Of a stretch of 64,000 bases of DNA, positions 20,095-29,085 are shown piece by piece. Every line of letters starts with the position of its first letter. Position 1 is the stretch's first letter. Below the pieces are notes generated by a model. That model was not told the DNA's origin, did not search any database, and worked only from the letters and a program-made list of their open reading frames with translations. This DNA comes from Lysobacter sp. S4-A87 (GTDB taxonomy: Bacteria > Pseudomonadota > Gammaproteobacteria > Xanthomonadales > Xanthomonadaceae). Location: contig NZ_CP093341.1 of NCBI RefSeq assembly GCF_022637455.1, forward strand, positions 1,550,001 through 1,614,000, written 5' to 3'. Position numbers and translations under genes: made by a program.

Positions 20095-20226
20095 CCATCT
20101 TCCGACCGGCGCGGACGCCTGTCGCAGGAATTGGCACCTTCACCTCACTGCCCCATTGCCTGGGGTGGTGGGTTGGGTTGCCCCGGCTTCAAAGGGCCTG
20201 TCCCTCTGCCGGTCTCGATGGATGGC
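20095..20226 (-). ncRNA. SAM-I (S-box) riboswitch
   Basis: Read on the minus strand, the leader contains the S-box core in order. P1 5' arm CCATC is followed by GAGACCGGCAGAGGGAC, then AGGCCCTTTGAAGCCGGGGC, then AACC. AAGGTGCCAATTCCTGC follows, and the P1 3' arm GATGG closes it. These match the conserved GAGGGA, GGCCC, GAAxCCxGGCAACC and GGTGCxAATTCC boxes of Rfam SAM-I. It lies about 80 bases upstream of metX. It should bind S-adenosylmethionine and turn the operon off. I see no T-rich terminator before metX, so control may be on translation initiation or by Rho. Confidence 0.92.
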
Positions 20227-20230
20227 CGCA

Positions 20231-20259
20231 GTCTGCCAGCGTCTGCCGGCGAGTGTCAA
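20231..20259 (-). promoter_or_regulatory. Candidate promoter of the metX-metB-hom operon
   Basis: On the minus strand there is a perfect TTGACA -35, a 17-base spacer and a weak GCAGAC -10. It ends about five bases before the riboswitch, which is the expected spacing for a riboswitch leader. Confidence 0.55.
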
Positions 20260-20342
20260 TCGCTCTATCCGCATATAGCGATTTATTATTTCGGTCACGT
20301 CTTGGCGCCACATTGTTAAGGCCACGCGAATACACTTCGTCC

Positions 20343-21464
20343 ATGACGCCACGCCTCCTTCCCCCCGTCGCCACCGCAGTCATGCTGGCGAGCCTCATCT
20401 CCGCCTGTTCCACCACCCGCCCGGCCGCCGCGCCGGCGCAGGAGGCTGCTGCCGCTCCGGCCGTGGCGCCGGCGGTACAGACCGTGTTCGAGCGCTATGT
20501 ATCGGCCGAAAGCCCGCAGGACGAACTCGACTCGCTCGCCACCTGGACCAGCGAGGACGGGCGTACGCTGCTGATCGCGACGGCCAAATCGACCCACCGA
20601 CTGGTGGTGTTCGATGCCGACACCGGCAAGCGCCTGCGCGAGGTCGGCAACGAAGGCAAGGCACCGGGCGAGTTCGACCGCCCGAACGGCGTCGCCGTCT
20701 ACGGCGACTACCTGTTCGTGGTCGAGCGCGACAACCACCGCGTGCAGGTGTTCACCCTGCCCGACTTCAAGCCGCTGGGCATTTTCGGCGACAAGGAACT
20801 TCGCAGCCCCTATGGCATCTGGCTGACCGAGACCGAGCCGGGCGAGCTGGAGGTGTATGTCACCGACAGCTTCATGTACGGCAAGAAGTTCGACGAAGTG
20901 CCGCCGCTGCCCGAACTCGACCAGCGCGTGCGCCGCTACCGCGTGCAGTTCGACCAGGCCGGCCGCCTGCGCAGCAGCTATGGCGGTTCGTTCGGCGATA
21001 CCAGCGAGGCCGCCGGCCTGCGCATGGTCGAGTCGATCGCCGGCGACCCGGGCAATGACCGCCTGCTGGTCGCCGATGAAGACCGTCGCCACGAATCGAC
21101 CCTGCGCGAGTACAGCTTCAGCGGCAAGTACACCGGCCGCAGCCTGCCGCAGGACAGCTTCGCCGCCGAAGCCGAAGGCGTGGCCCTGTGGACGTGCGCC
21201 AACGGCGGCGGCTACTGGATCGCCGTCGACCAGCTGGCACCGCTGACGGTTTTCCACCTGTTCGACCGGACCACGCTGGCACCGCGCGGCAGCTTCGAGG
21301 GTGAAGTCACCGCGCACACCGACGGCGTCGCCCTGCACGCTGCCTCCACCGCGGCGTTCCCGAATGGGGCGCTGTTCGCCGTGCACGACGACAAGTCGGT
21401 GACAGCGTTCGATCTGTCCGAGGTCGTGCGCGTGCTGGGCCTGTCGGCGGACTGCACCCGCTAG
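20343..21464 (+). CDS. Beta-propeller phytase-like lipoprotein
   Basis: This 373-residue lipoprotein has a signal MLASLISACSTT with a lipobox cysteine near residue 22. An Ala/Pro-rich linker precedes a six-bladed beta-propeller. VERDNHRVQVFTLPDF, VADEDRRHESTLREYSF and AEAEGVALWTC resemble the blade and phosphate/calcium-site segments of beta-propeller phytases, which release phosphate from phytate. Activity is inferred from this resemblance only; a general NHL/esterase-like propeller is the alternative. It is divergent from the methionine operon and 4 bases upstream of the LytM gene. Confidence 0.65.
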   Translation: MTPRLLPPVATAVMLASLISACSTTRPAAAPAQEAAAAPAVAPAVQTVFERYVSAESPQDELDSLATWTSEDGRTLLIATAKSTHRLVVFDADTGKRLREVGNEGKAPGEFDRPNGVAVYGDYLFVVERDNHRVQVFTLPDFKPLGIFGDKELRSPYGIWLTETEPGELEVYVTDSFMYGKKFDEVPPLPELDQRVRRYRVQFDQAGRLRSSYGGSFGDTSEAAGLRMVESIAGDPGNDRLLVADEDRRHESTLREYSFSGKYTGRSLPQDSFAAEAEGVALWTCANGGGYWIAVDQLAPLTVFHLFDRTTLAPRGSFEGEVTAHTDGVALHAASTAAFPNGALFAVHDDKSVTAFDLSEVVRVLGLSADCTR

Positions 21465-21468
21465 CGCC

Positions 21469-22401
21469 ATGGCCACCAGGCGCCACCTGGCAGCAGCAAC
21501 GATCGGCATCGCGACGGTGCTGGTCGCGTTCGCCGCGGGCGCGGCCAAGGTCTATCGCTGGACCGACAGCAACGGCATCACCCATTACGGCGACCACGTG
21601 CCCGATGCGTCCACGACGCAGGTGCGCGCGATCCCCGTGTACACCGAACCCAGCGCGATCGCGCGCCTGCGCATCGAGAACGACGGCGACCGCTACCTGG
21701 CGTTTGCCGACAACCGCCTGTCGGGGCCGATCGAGGTGCAACTCGATTTCAGCCGCAGCGACAACGTGGTCGGACGGCCCTTGCTCCCGGCCCGCGCGAC
21801 GGTGGCCGCGCGCGGCAGCGCGCTGGTGGCCGTGCTGCAATCGGCCGACCCGGAGCGCGGCTTCGGCTTCGAACTGCAGATGGAAAGCCTGCCTGGTGAC
21901 CCCAGCGCGCGACCGCAGAACGTCGACTACGTGCTGCCGTTGCAACAGGAGGCGTTCCGCATCGACCAGGGCTACGGCGGCCACTTCAGCCACAACGATG
22001 GGCAGAGCCGCTACGCGGTCGACTTCGCTGCGGCCATCGGCACGCCGGTGCTGGCCGCGCGCGGGGGCGTGGTGATGCAGGTCGAGTCGGACTTCGACAA
22101 GGCCGGCCTCAACCTCGAACGCTTCGGCGGCCGCGCCAACTTCGTGCGCATCCTCCACGACGACGGCAGCATGACCCTGTACGGCCACCTCAAGGCCGAC
22201 GACGGCGTGCTGGTGCGGGTCGGCCAGCGCGTCCGCGCCGGCCAGCAGATCGGCCTGTCCGGCAATACCGGCTTCACCACCGGCCCCCACCTGCACTTCG
22301 CAGTGCAGGTGAACCGGGGCATGCGCCTGGAGTCGATTCCGTTCAGGATGCAGGGACCGACGGGTCCACTGCGGATTTCCGGGGGCCGGGGCGGCCTGTA
22401 G
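21469..22401 (+). CDS. M23 (LytM) family metallopeptidase with N-terminal DUF4124 domain
   Basis: This 310-residue exported protein has a signal peptide ending near AAGAAK. A DUF4124 segment KVYRWTDSNGITHYGD (residues 27-42) follows. The C-terminal LytM domain has zinc ligands in HNDGQSRYAVD (His175, Asp185) and GPHLHF (His274, His276). The full H...D and HxH set suggests an active peptidoglycan endopeptidase in the periplasm. It lies 4 bases after the phytase-like gene and is probably co-transcribed with it. Confidence 0.92.
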   Translation: MATRRHLAAATIGIATVLVAFAAGAAKVYRWTDSNGITHYGDHVPDASTTQVRAIPVYTEPSAIARLRIENDGDRYLAFADNRLSGPIEVQLDFSRSDNVVGRPLLPARATVAARGSALVAVLQSADPERGFGFELQMESLPGDPSARPQNVDYVLPLQQEAFRIDQGYGGHFSHNDGQSRYAVDFAAAIGTPVLAARGGVVMQVESDFDKAGLNLERFGGRANFVRILHDDGSMTLYGHLKADDGVLVRVGQRVRAGQQIGLSGNTGFTTGPHLHFAVQVNRGMRLESIPFRMQGPTGPLRISGGRGGL

Positions 22402-22472
22402 GCCGCGTATAATCGCCCCCCTCACCCGCTTCCCCATTCGCGGACCGGTCGCCCGACCCGCCCGCCGCCGCC

Positions 22473-24077
22473 ATGTCCGACGTTTCCCTCGAAGCCGCCC
22501 GCCGCCGCACGTTCGCGATCATTTCGCATCCCGACGCGGGCAAGACCACGCTGACCGAAAAGCTGCTGCTGTTCGGCGGTGCCATCCAGATGGCCGGCTC
22601 GGTCAAGGGCCGCAAGGCCGCGCGCCATGCCACGTCGGACTGGATGGCGCTGGAAAAGGAACGCGGCATCTCGGTGACCAGCTCGGTGATGCAGTTCCCC
22701 TACGAGGGCCGCATCGTCAACCTGCTCGACACCCCCGGCCACGCCGACTTCGGCGAGGACACCTACCGCGTGCTGACCGCGGTCGACTCGGCGCTGATGG
22801 TCATCGACGTGGCCAAGGGCGTCGAGGAGCGCACGATCAAGCTGATGGAGGTGTGCCGCCTGCGCGACACGCCGATCATGACCTTCATCAACAAGCTCGA
22901 CCGCGAGGGCAAGAACCCCATCGACCTGCTCGATGAAGTCGAGTCGGTGCTGGGCATCCAGTGCGCGCCCATCACCTGGCCGATCGGCATGGGACAGCGC
23001 CTGAAGGGCGTGGTCCACCTGGTCACCGGCGAAGTGCACCTGTACGAGCAGGGCCGCAACTTCACCCGCCAGGACTCCACGATCTTCGCCTCGATCGACG
23101 ACCCGGCCCTGGCCGAGCGCATCGGCGAGAACATGCTCAAGGAGCTGCGCGACGAGCTCGAGCTGGTCGAAGGTGCTTCGCATCCGTTCGACCCGGCCAA
23201 GTACCTGTCGGGCGAGCAGACGCCGGTGTTCTTCGGTTCGGCGGTCAACAACTTCGGCGTGCAGCTGCTGCTGGACTTCTTCGTCGAGCAGGCGCCCTCG
23301 CCCAAGCCGCGCGAGACCACCGGTCGCGAAGTCGGCGCCTACGAGCCCAAGCTGACCGGCTTCGTGTTCAAGATCCAGGCCAACATGGACCCGCAGCACC
23401 GCGACCGCGTCGCGTTCATGCGCGTGTGCTCGGGTGCATTCCACGCCGGCATGAAGGCCTTCCACGTGCGCACCGGCAAAGAGGTCAAGCTTGCCAACGC
23501 GCTGACCTTCATGGCCTCCGACCGCGAGATCGCCGAGAGCGCATTCCCGGGCGACGTGATCGGCATCCACAACCACGGCACCATCTCGATCGGCGACAGC
23601 TTCACCGAAGGCGAGGCGCTGAATTTCACCGGCATCCCCAACTTCGCCCCGGAGCTGTTCCGCCGCGCCCGCCTGCGTGACCCACTCAAGCTCAAGCAGC
23701 TGCAGAAGGGCCTGGCGCAGTTGTCGGAGGAAGGTGCCACCCAGTTCTTCCGCCCGCTGATGAGCAACGACCTCATCCTCGGCGCGGTCGGCGTGTTGCA
23801 GTTCGACGTGGTCGCCTACCGCCTCAAGGACGAGTACGGCGTCGACGCCAGCTTCGAGCAGGTCGCCGTCTCCACGGCGCGCTGGATCCGCTGCGACAAC
23901 GACAAGAAGCTGGAAGAGTTCCGCGACAAGAACGCGATGAACCTGGCCATCGACGCCGCCGGCCAGCTGGTCTACCTGGCGCCGACGCGGGTCAACCTGC
24001 AGCTCGCGCAGGAACGCGCACCGGACGTGACGTTCATGGCCACGCGCGAGCACGCGCACGCCACCGCGATCGACTGA
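22473..24077 (+). CDS. prfC: Peptide chain release factor 3 (RF3)
   Basis: This 534-residue translational GTPase recycles RF1/RF2 from the ribosome after termination. The G1 motif is [16 protein letters not shown]3 is [14 protein letters not shown] and G4 is FINKLDREG. The C-terminal part has [20 protein letters not shown], typical of RF3. Length matches the family (about 529). DUF1294 follows 9 bases downstream. Confidence 0.98.
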   Translation: MSDVSLEAARRRTFAIISHPDAGKTTLTEKLLLFGGAIQMAGSVKGRKAARHATSDWMALEKERGISVTSSVMQFPYEGRIVNLLDTPGHADFGEDTYRVLTAVDSALMVIDVAKGVEERTIKLMEVCRLRDTPIMTFINKLDREGKNPIDLLDEVESVLGIQCAPITWPIGMGQRLKGVVHLVTGEVHLYEQGRNFTRQDSTIFASIDDPALAERIGENMLKELRDELELVEGASHPFDPAKYLSGEQTPVFFGSAVNNFGVQLLLDFFVEQAPSPKPRETTGREVGAYEPKLTGFVFKIQANMDPQHRDRVAFMRVCSGAFHAGMKAFHVRTGKEVKLANALTFMASDREIAESAFPGDVIGIHNHGTISIGDSFTEGEALNFTGIPNFAPELFRRARLRDPLKLKQLQKGLAQLSEEGATQFFRPLMSNDLILGAVGVLQFDVVAYRLKDEYGVDASFEQVAVSTARWIRCDNDKKLEEFRDKNAMNLAIDAAGQLVYLAPTRVNLQLAQERAPDVTFMATREHAHATAID

Positions 24078-24086
24078 GGTCGCGCG

Positions 24087-24356
24087 GTGCCGGCCTGGGC
24101 AGCGTGGTTACTGGCGTTCAATGCCGTGACCGTGCTCGTTTACGGCTACGACAAAGCCATCGCCGGCGGCCGCCGCCGGCGAATCCCCGAACGCACCCTG
24201 CTCGGAATGGCCCTTTGCGGGGGCACACCCGGCGCACTGCTGGCGATGTGGCTGTTCCGCCACAAGACCGCCAAGCAAAGCTTCCGCAAATGGCTGGCGC
24301 TGGTGATTGTCGCGCAGCTGAGCGCGGCCATCGCACTGGTCGCGCTCACGCGTTGA
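24087..24356 (+). CDS. DUF1294 family small membrane protein
   Basis: This 89-residue protein starts at GTG. It has N- and C-terminal hydrophobic helices around the DUF1294 signature YGYDKAIAGGRRRRIPERTLL and FRHKTAKQSFRKWL. The function of the family is unknown. It is 9 bases downstream of prfC and probably co-transcribed. Confidence 0.88.
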   Translation: MPAWAAWLLAFNAVTVLVYGYDKAIAGGRRRRIPERTLLGMALCGGTPGALLAMWLFRHKTAKQSFRKWLALVIVAQLSAAIALVALTR

Positions 24357-24363
24357 CTGCCGA

Positions 24364-24993
24364 TCACGTGCGCGCCGGCAACGTCCCCACCCACTCCGGC
24401 GCCGCCTGATCCAGATCGAAGTACTCGAAGATCAGATGGATACGATCGGTCGCCCCCGCATTCTCGACCGCATGCACCGCCATGTTGCTGACCTCCACCG
24501 CCTCGCCCTCACCGAAGTGGTAACCGACCCCATCGATGAAGAACGTCACCTGCTCATTGGTCAACAGCGGCACATGGATCTTGTGCGGCCACTTCGCCGC
24601 CGGATTCGTATCGCGGTGCGGCTTGATCACACCGCCCGGCGCCATCCGCGCCAGCATCACCCGCGGAAACTCCGCACGGGCATAAGCGTACGGCGCCACG
24701 GCCTGCGCCAGCACCGGCTCGAGCAGCTCGCGCCATTGCGCCCACAGCGGCCGGTCATAGGAACCACGCCAGTCCTGGAAATCGCTGACGAAGCGGAAAA
24801 CGATGTGGCGGGTGCGGTCCAGTGCCTCGAAGCGATTGGGCTTGTCGGCGTTCTCGGCATCCCACAAGGCATCGGGAATGGCCAGCACCGCTTCGCGCAG
24901 GCGGGCGATGTCGACCTGGCCCAGCGCGCGCACCGACGTCGTCTTGCGCGGGTTGGGCTGGATGGCCACTGGCGACACGGCGGGCGACTGCAT
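24364..24993 (-). CDS. Aspartyl/asparaginyl beta-hydroxylase-like 2OG-Fe(II) dioxygenase
   Basis: This 209-residue protein has the Asp_Arg_Hydrox fold. Iron-binding HxD is in GGVIKPHRDTNP and the distal His is in SNMAVHAVENAG. KIHVPLLTNEQVTFFIDG is the typical 2-oxoglutarate-pocket strand region. Members hydroxylate amino-acid side chains or lipid-like substrates; the target here is unknown. It starts 2 bases after the stop of the sulfotransferase gene upstream, so the pair is co-transcribed. This suggests hydroxylation and sulfation of a common target (inference). Confidence 0.9.
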   Translation of the reverse strand: MQSPAVSPVAIQPNPRKTTSVRALGQVDIARLREAVLAIPDALWDAENADKPNRFEALDRTRHIVFRFVSDFQDWRGSYDRPLWAQWRELLEPVLAQAVAPYAYARAEFPRVMLARMAPGGVIKPHRDTNPAAKWPHKIHVPLLTNEQVTFFIDGVGYHFGEGEAVEVSNMAVHAVENAGATDRIHLIFEYFDLDQAAPEWVGTLPART

Positions 24994-24995
24994 GG

Positions 24996-25619
24996 TCAGA
25001 ACTCGTATCCGAAAAGTTCCAGGTCACGCCGGTAGTACGCGGCGACGCCATCGATCAGCGCCTGGTCATAGTAGTCCCGGTAGCTGCCGCGGCGCGAACT
25101 GTTGACCTGGCCCAGTGGCGTCGAGGCGATGCCGATGCGCTCGCAGATGGCGTCGTACGAGCCCTGCATGTCCTCGACGCGGCCGATCTGGTCGGCCAGC
25201 AGCTGGCCGTCGCCGTCGGTGACGAAGGTGTGCTGCGGCTGGAACAGGATGTGCTGCGTCGGCGGCGCCTCGAACAACAGGTAACGCATCACCTGCTGCG
25301 GGTTGCTGAGGAAGGCGCCGTCGGCACGGGTCATGAATGCGCAATAGGAAACGAAGCGGTCGAACGGGTTGCGCACGAACGCGAACTTGCAATACCCCGC
25401 GAACGCCGTCTCGCCCAGGAAGGGCCGGATCTGGTCGAGGGTGATGTGGCCGTGCCTGATCGCCGCCAGCTCCTCGAACGGGAAGCGCTTGTTGACGAAC
25501 AGGCCGACCTGCTCCAGGTCCGCTTCGCTCATGTGCTCGCGCAGCGCCTGCCGCACCGAATGGGTGCCGGTCTTGGGGATTGCAGCGAACACGAAGCGGT
25601 GCTGGTGGGAAATGATCAT
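24996..25619 (-). CDS. Sulfotransferase family 2 protein
   Basis: This 207-residue protein begins HRFVFAAIPKTGTHSVRQAL, the 5'-phosphosulfate-binding loop of PAPS sulfotransferases. CKFAFVRNPFDRFVSYCAF is the 3'-phosphate-binding segment. It should transfer sulfate from PAPS to a hydroxyl or amine acceptor, but the acceptor cannot be read from the sequence. It is the first gene of a two-gene unit with an Asp/Asn-hydroxylase-like protein. A dispersed inverted repeat separates it from the divergent hemolysin III gene. Confidence 0.9.
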   Translation of the reverse strand: MIISHQHRFVFAAIPKTGTHSVRQALREHMSEADLEQVGLFVNKRFPFEELAAIRHGHITLDQIRPFLGETAFAGYCKFAFVRNPFDRFVSYCAFMTRADGAFLSNPQQVMRYLLFEAPPTQHILFQPQHTFVTDGDGQLLADQIGRVEDMQGSYDAICERIGIASTPLGQVNSSRRGSYRDYYDQALIDGVAAYYRRDLELFGYEF

Positions 25620-25667
25620 CGAAGGAAGTCTGGGGCGACTGGCGAATCATAGTGCGATGCGCTCCCC

Positions 25668-25744
25668 GTAGCCCGGGTAAGCGAAGCGCACCCGGGGACT
25701 TGGGGGACCGCCGACCCCGGGTGCGCTTCGCTTACCCGGGCTAC
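25668..25744. repeat. Dispersed REP-like inverted pair
   Basis: GTAGCCCGGGTAAGCGAAGC plus GCACCCGGGG, a 19-base centre, then the reverse complement ending GCTTACCCGGGCTAC. The arms match almost perfectly over about 29 bases and would form a long hairpin in RNA. It matches the pair at 40496-40572. Confidence 0.88.
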
Positions 25745-25816
25745 CTGCCAACCCGGTCACGCCGCGCCCGCCCCCTTCAGAGCATTTGCTCCAACCTGCG
25801 CTAGGATGCTGGGGCC

Positions 25817-26515
25817 ATGCCCACCGCACGCTCCGTCAACGACGGCTCCGCTCCCGCCACGCGCGGCACTACTTCGCTGCGCGAAGAGTTCTACAGCGCG
25901 CTCACCCACGGGCTCGGCGCCACCGCCGCGCTTGCCGGCGGCGCGGTCCTGATCACGCTGGCCGCGTTGTTCGGCGACGGCTGGCAACTCGCCGGCGCGA
26001 TCGTCTTCGGCATCAGCCTGCTGCTGCTCTACCTGGCCTCGACCCTCTATCACGCGATCCAGCATCCGGTCGCCAAAGCGCGGCTGAAGGTGTTCGACCA
26101 CTGCGCGATCTACCTGCTGATCGCCGGCACCTACACGCCCTTCACCCTGATCGGCCTGCGCGGTCCGTGGGGCTGGAGCCTGTTCGCGGCGATCTGGACG
26201 CTGGCGCTGGCGGGCGTGGTGTTCAAGCTGTTCTACACCGGTCGTTTCAAACTGCTGTCGACCGGCATCTACATCGCGATGGGCTGGCTGGTGGTCGTTG
26301 CAATCGAGCCGTTGCTGGGCGCGCTCGACGCCTGGACCATCGGCTGGCTGTTCGCCGGCGGTGTCTTCTACACGCTGGGCACCGTGTTCTATCACCGGCC
26401 GTCGCTGCCCTATTCGCACGCGATCTGGCACCTGTTCGTGGTCGCCGGCAGCGTCTGCCATTACGTCGCCGTGATGGCGCAGGTCGTATCGCCCACGCAG
26501 GTGATGGCCAGCTGA
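25817..26515 (+). CDS. Hemolysin III family (PAQR-like) membrane protein
   Basis: This 232-residue integral membrane protein has seven predicted helices. Signature segments are EEFYSALTHGLGA, YLASTLYHAIQHP, DHCAIYLLIAGTYTPF and SHAIWHLFVVAGSVCHY. These hold the conserved His/Asp/Ser set of the PAQR/HlyIII superfamily, which may bind zinc and act as a hydrolase. The name is historical; a haemolytic role is not implied. Confidence 0.95.
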   Translation: MPTARSVNDGSAPATRGTTSLREEFYSALTHGLGATAALAGGAVLITLAALFGDGWQLAGAIVFGISLLLLYLASTLYHAIQHPVAKARLKVFDHCAIYLLIAGTYTPFTLIGLRGPWGWSLFAAIWTLALAGVVFKLFYTGRFKLLSTGIYIAMGWLVVVAIEPLLGALDAWTIGWLFAGGVFYTLGTVFYHRPSLPYSHAIWHLFVVAGSVCHYVAVMAQVVSPTQVMAS

Positions 26516-26668
26516 ACTGCTCACAACGCGTTCACCCCCGCTTGACCGGTGCCCATCGAAGGTGGGGCCGTATCCATGCAGGGAGTGAAACTCGTGCCGG
26601 CACCAAACGCGCTGCCAGTGAACGTGCACGTGGCCATTGCCGCTGACCGCGGCAAGCGTCGCTGACGC

Positions 26669-28645
26669 ATGCGCTGGCCTGGGCGCACCACCGGCAACAG
26701 CAGCGACGGGACGGCCACGCCGGATGCAGGCCGACCTTGGCCGCTGCGCCATCGGCTGTGGAGCCTGCTTGCACTGCTGGCGCTGGCGATCGTGGTGCTG
26801 ATCCTGGTCTGGGACTGGAACTGGTTCCGCGGCCCGATCGAGCGCCAGGTGCAGGCGCGTACCGGCCGCGAATTCCACATCCGCGGCGATCTCGATGTCG
26901 ACCTGGGCTGGACGCCACGGATCAGTGCCGAGTCGGTGAGCTTCGGCAACGCCGCCTGGTCGCGCCAGCCGGTCATGGCCGATGCCCGTCGTGCCGAGCT
27001 CGACATCGCCCTGCGCCCGCTGCTTCACGGCCAGGTGCTGCTGCCGCAGATCACACTGGACCAGCCGCGCCTGCTGCTGGAAACCAACCCGCGTGGCGGT
27101 GAAGGCAACTGGGTGTTTGGCAAACCGGGGCAGACCGACATGCAGTTCCGTCGCGTCAGCATCGGCCAGGGCCAGCTGCGCTTCCTCGACCGTCGCAAGC
27201 GCACCGACATCCGCATCGGCGTCAGCAGCTACGCCTTGCCGGACAACGCCCAGGCCGCACCGGTTGCCGTCGTCGGCGGCGGGCAGTGGCGCGGCAGTGC
27301 GTTCCGCCTGCGCGGCAATGCCGCCTCGCCGCTGCTGTTGCGCGATCGCGACGCGCCCTACCAGATCGACGTGCGCGCCTCCGCCGGCGCGACCCACGCG
27401 CATGCCCGCGGCACCCTGCTCGACCCATTGCGCCTGACCGGCTTCAACCTGCGCATGGCACTGTCGGGGCGCGACATGGCCGATCTCTATCCGCTGCTCG
27501 GCCTGGCCATACCGACCACACCGCCTTACTCGCTCGATGGCCGCTTCAGTCGCGAGGGAAACACCTGGCACTACCGTGGCTTCACCGGCCGGATCGGCGA
27601 CAGCGACATGCATGGCGATGCCAGCGTCGAAACCGGGCGCGCCCGCCCGTACCTGCGTGCCGACCTGCGTTCGCAGCGCCTGGACTTCGACGACCTGGCC
27701 GGCTTCGTCGGCGGCACGCCGCAGGCCGGCCGCGGTGAAACCGCCAATCCCGAGCAGGCGGCCAAGGCGGCCAGCCGCGAAGTCAGTGCCCGGCTGATTC
27801 CCGACAAGCCCTACGAACTGGAAAAGCTGCGCGCCATGGACGCCGATGTCCGCCTGCGTGCCACGCACATCAACGCCCCGCGCCTGCCGCTGGACGACAT
27901 GGACGCGCACCTGCTGCTCGAAGGCGGTCTGCTGCGCCTGCAACCGCTCAACTTCGGCGTCGCCGACGGCGAGATACGCTCCACCATCCGCATGGACGCG
28001 CGCACCAGCACCATCACCACGCGCGCCGACATCGACGCGGCCGGGCTCAACCTCGCCAAGCTGATGCCCGAGGTGAAGCTGGCGCAGAACGCGATCGGCA
28101 AGATCGGCGGCAAGGTCAACATCACCGGCGCCGGCAACTCGGTGGCGCGCATGCTCGGCAGCAGCGACGGCAGCGTGCTGCTCGGCATGGGTCGCGGCAA
28201 GATCAGCAACCTGCTGATGGAGATGGCCGGCATCGACCTGGCCGAGATGATCAAGTTCAAGCTCTCCGGCGATCGCCTGATCCCGGTGCGCTGCGGCTTC
28301 GCCGATTTCGCTGTCGATGACGGCGTGATGACCGCGCGCTCGTTCGCCTTCGACACCACCGACACCATCCTGCTCGGCTCGGGCACGATCAACCTGGGCA
28401 AGGAGACGCTGGACCTGACCATCCGCCCGCGACCGAAGGACCGCAGCCTGCTCGCCTTCCGCACGCCGCTGAAGGTCGACGGCAGATTCCGCCAGCCCAG
28501 GGTGCATCCGGACCTGGTCAAGGTCGGCCTGCGTGGCGCGATTGCATTGACCCTGGCCACGATCACGCCGCCCGCAGCGTTGCTGGCGACGCTGGAAACA
28601 GGTCCAGGCGAAGACTCCGGTTGCGGCGGTCGCTACGCGAAGTAG
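26669..28645 (+). CDS. AsmA family protein
   Basis: This 658-residue protein is anchored by one N-terminal helix (residues about 30-50). A large periplasmic part follows. FRGPIERQVQARTGREFHIRGDL and the C-terminal LLGSGTINLGKETLDLTIRP are hallmarks of AsmA/TamB-like proteins. These bridge inner and outer membranes and are thought to carry phospholipids. The C-terminal block from about residue 400 to the end fits the AsmA_2 domain. It has no operon partner in the same direction. Confidence 0.92.
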   Translation: MRWPGRTTGNSSDGTATPDAGRPWPLRHRLWSLLALLALAIVVLILVWDWNWFRGPIERQVQARTGREFHIRGDLDVDLGWTPRISAESVSFGNAAWSRQPVMADARRAELDIALRPLLHGQVLLPQITLDQPRLLLETNPRGGEGNWVFGKPGQTDMQFRRVSIGQGQLRFLDRRKRTDIRIGVSSYALPDNAQAAPVAVVGGGQWRGSAFRLRGNAASPLLLRDRDAPYQIDVRASAGATHAHARGTLLDPLRLTGFNLRMALSGRDMADLYPLLGLAIPTTPPYSLDGRFSREGNTWHYRGFTGRIGDSDMHGDASVETGRARPYLRADLRSQRLDFDDLAGFVGGTPQAGRGETANPEQAAKAASREVSARLIPDKPYELEKLRAMDADVRLRATHINAPRLPLDDMDAHLLLEGGLLRLQPLNFGVADGEIRSTIRMDARTSTITTRADIDAAGLNLAKLMPEVKLAQNAIGKIGGKVNITGAGNSVARMLGSSDGSVLLGMGRGKISNLLMEMAGIDLAEMIKFKLSGDRLIPVRCGFADFAVDDGVMTARSFAFDTTDTILLGSGTINLGKETLDLTIRPRPKDRSLLAFRTPLKVDGRFRQPRVHPDLVKVGLRGAIALTLATITPPAALLATLETGPGEDSGCGGRYAK

Positions 28646-28656
28646 CGCGGCGCGGC

Positions 28657-29085
28657 TCAGCTCGCGATGTACCGCTGCAGCTGGTCGAGTTCGATCTGCT
28701 GGTCCTCGATCACCGCCTTGACCAGGTCGCCAATCGAGACCACGCCAAGCACCTCGCCGTTGTGCAGCACCGGCAGGTGGCGGATGCGGCGGTCGGTGAC
28801 CATCTGCATGCAATGCTCGGCGGTGTCGGTGAGGGCAACCGTGAGCACCTGGCTGGTCATGATCGTGCGCACCGGCGTGTCGGCCGAGGAACGCCCCTGC
28901 AGGACGATCTTGCGCGCGTAGTCGCGCTCGGAAAGGATGCCTACCAGGTGCCCGGCTTCGATCACGAGCACGGCACCGATCCGCTTCTCGGCCATCAACC
29001 GGATCGCTTCGATCACCGGCGCGTCCGGGCCGATCGCGAAGATCTCAGGCGCTTTGGCTTCTAGCAGTTGTCGTACGGTGCGCAT
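28657..29085 (-). CDS. Two-CBS-domain protein
   Basis: This 142-residue cytosolic protein is made of two CBS domains. EAIRLMAEKRIGAVLVIE and LVGILSERDYARKIVL are in the first. RRIRHLPVLHNGEVLGVVSIGDL is in the second. CBS pairs bind adenine nucleotides and act as energy or redox sensors. I chose ATG 29085 (MRTVRQLLEAKAPEIF), the standard start of this family. The coding region overlaps the 3' end of the upstream glycosyltransferase gene by 41 bases in another frame. Confidence 0.93.
   Translation of the reverse strand: MRTVRQLLEAKAPEIFAIGPDAPVIEAIRLMAEKRIGAVLVIEAGHLVGILSERDYARKIVLQGRSSADTPVRTIMTSQVLTVALTDTAEHCMQMVTDRRIRHLPVLHNGEVLGVVSIGDLVKAVIEDQQIELDQLQRYIAS

Noticed and set aside
25757-28813. 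1018-codon minus-strand frame over hemolysin III and AsmA
   Set aside because: It crosses two unrelated genes and an intergenic region and has no recognisable domain. The plus-strand genes are well supported.
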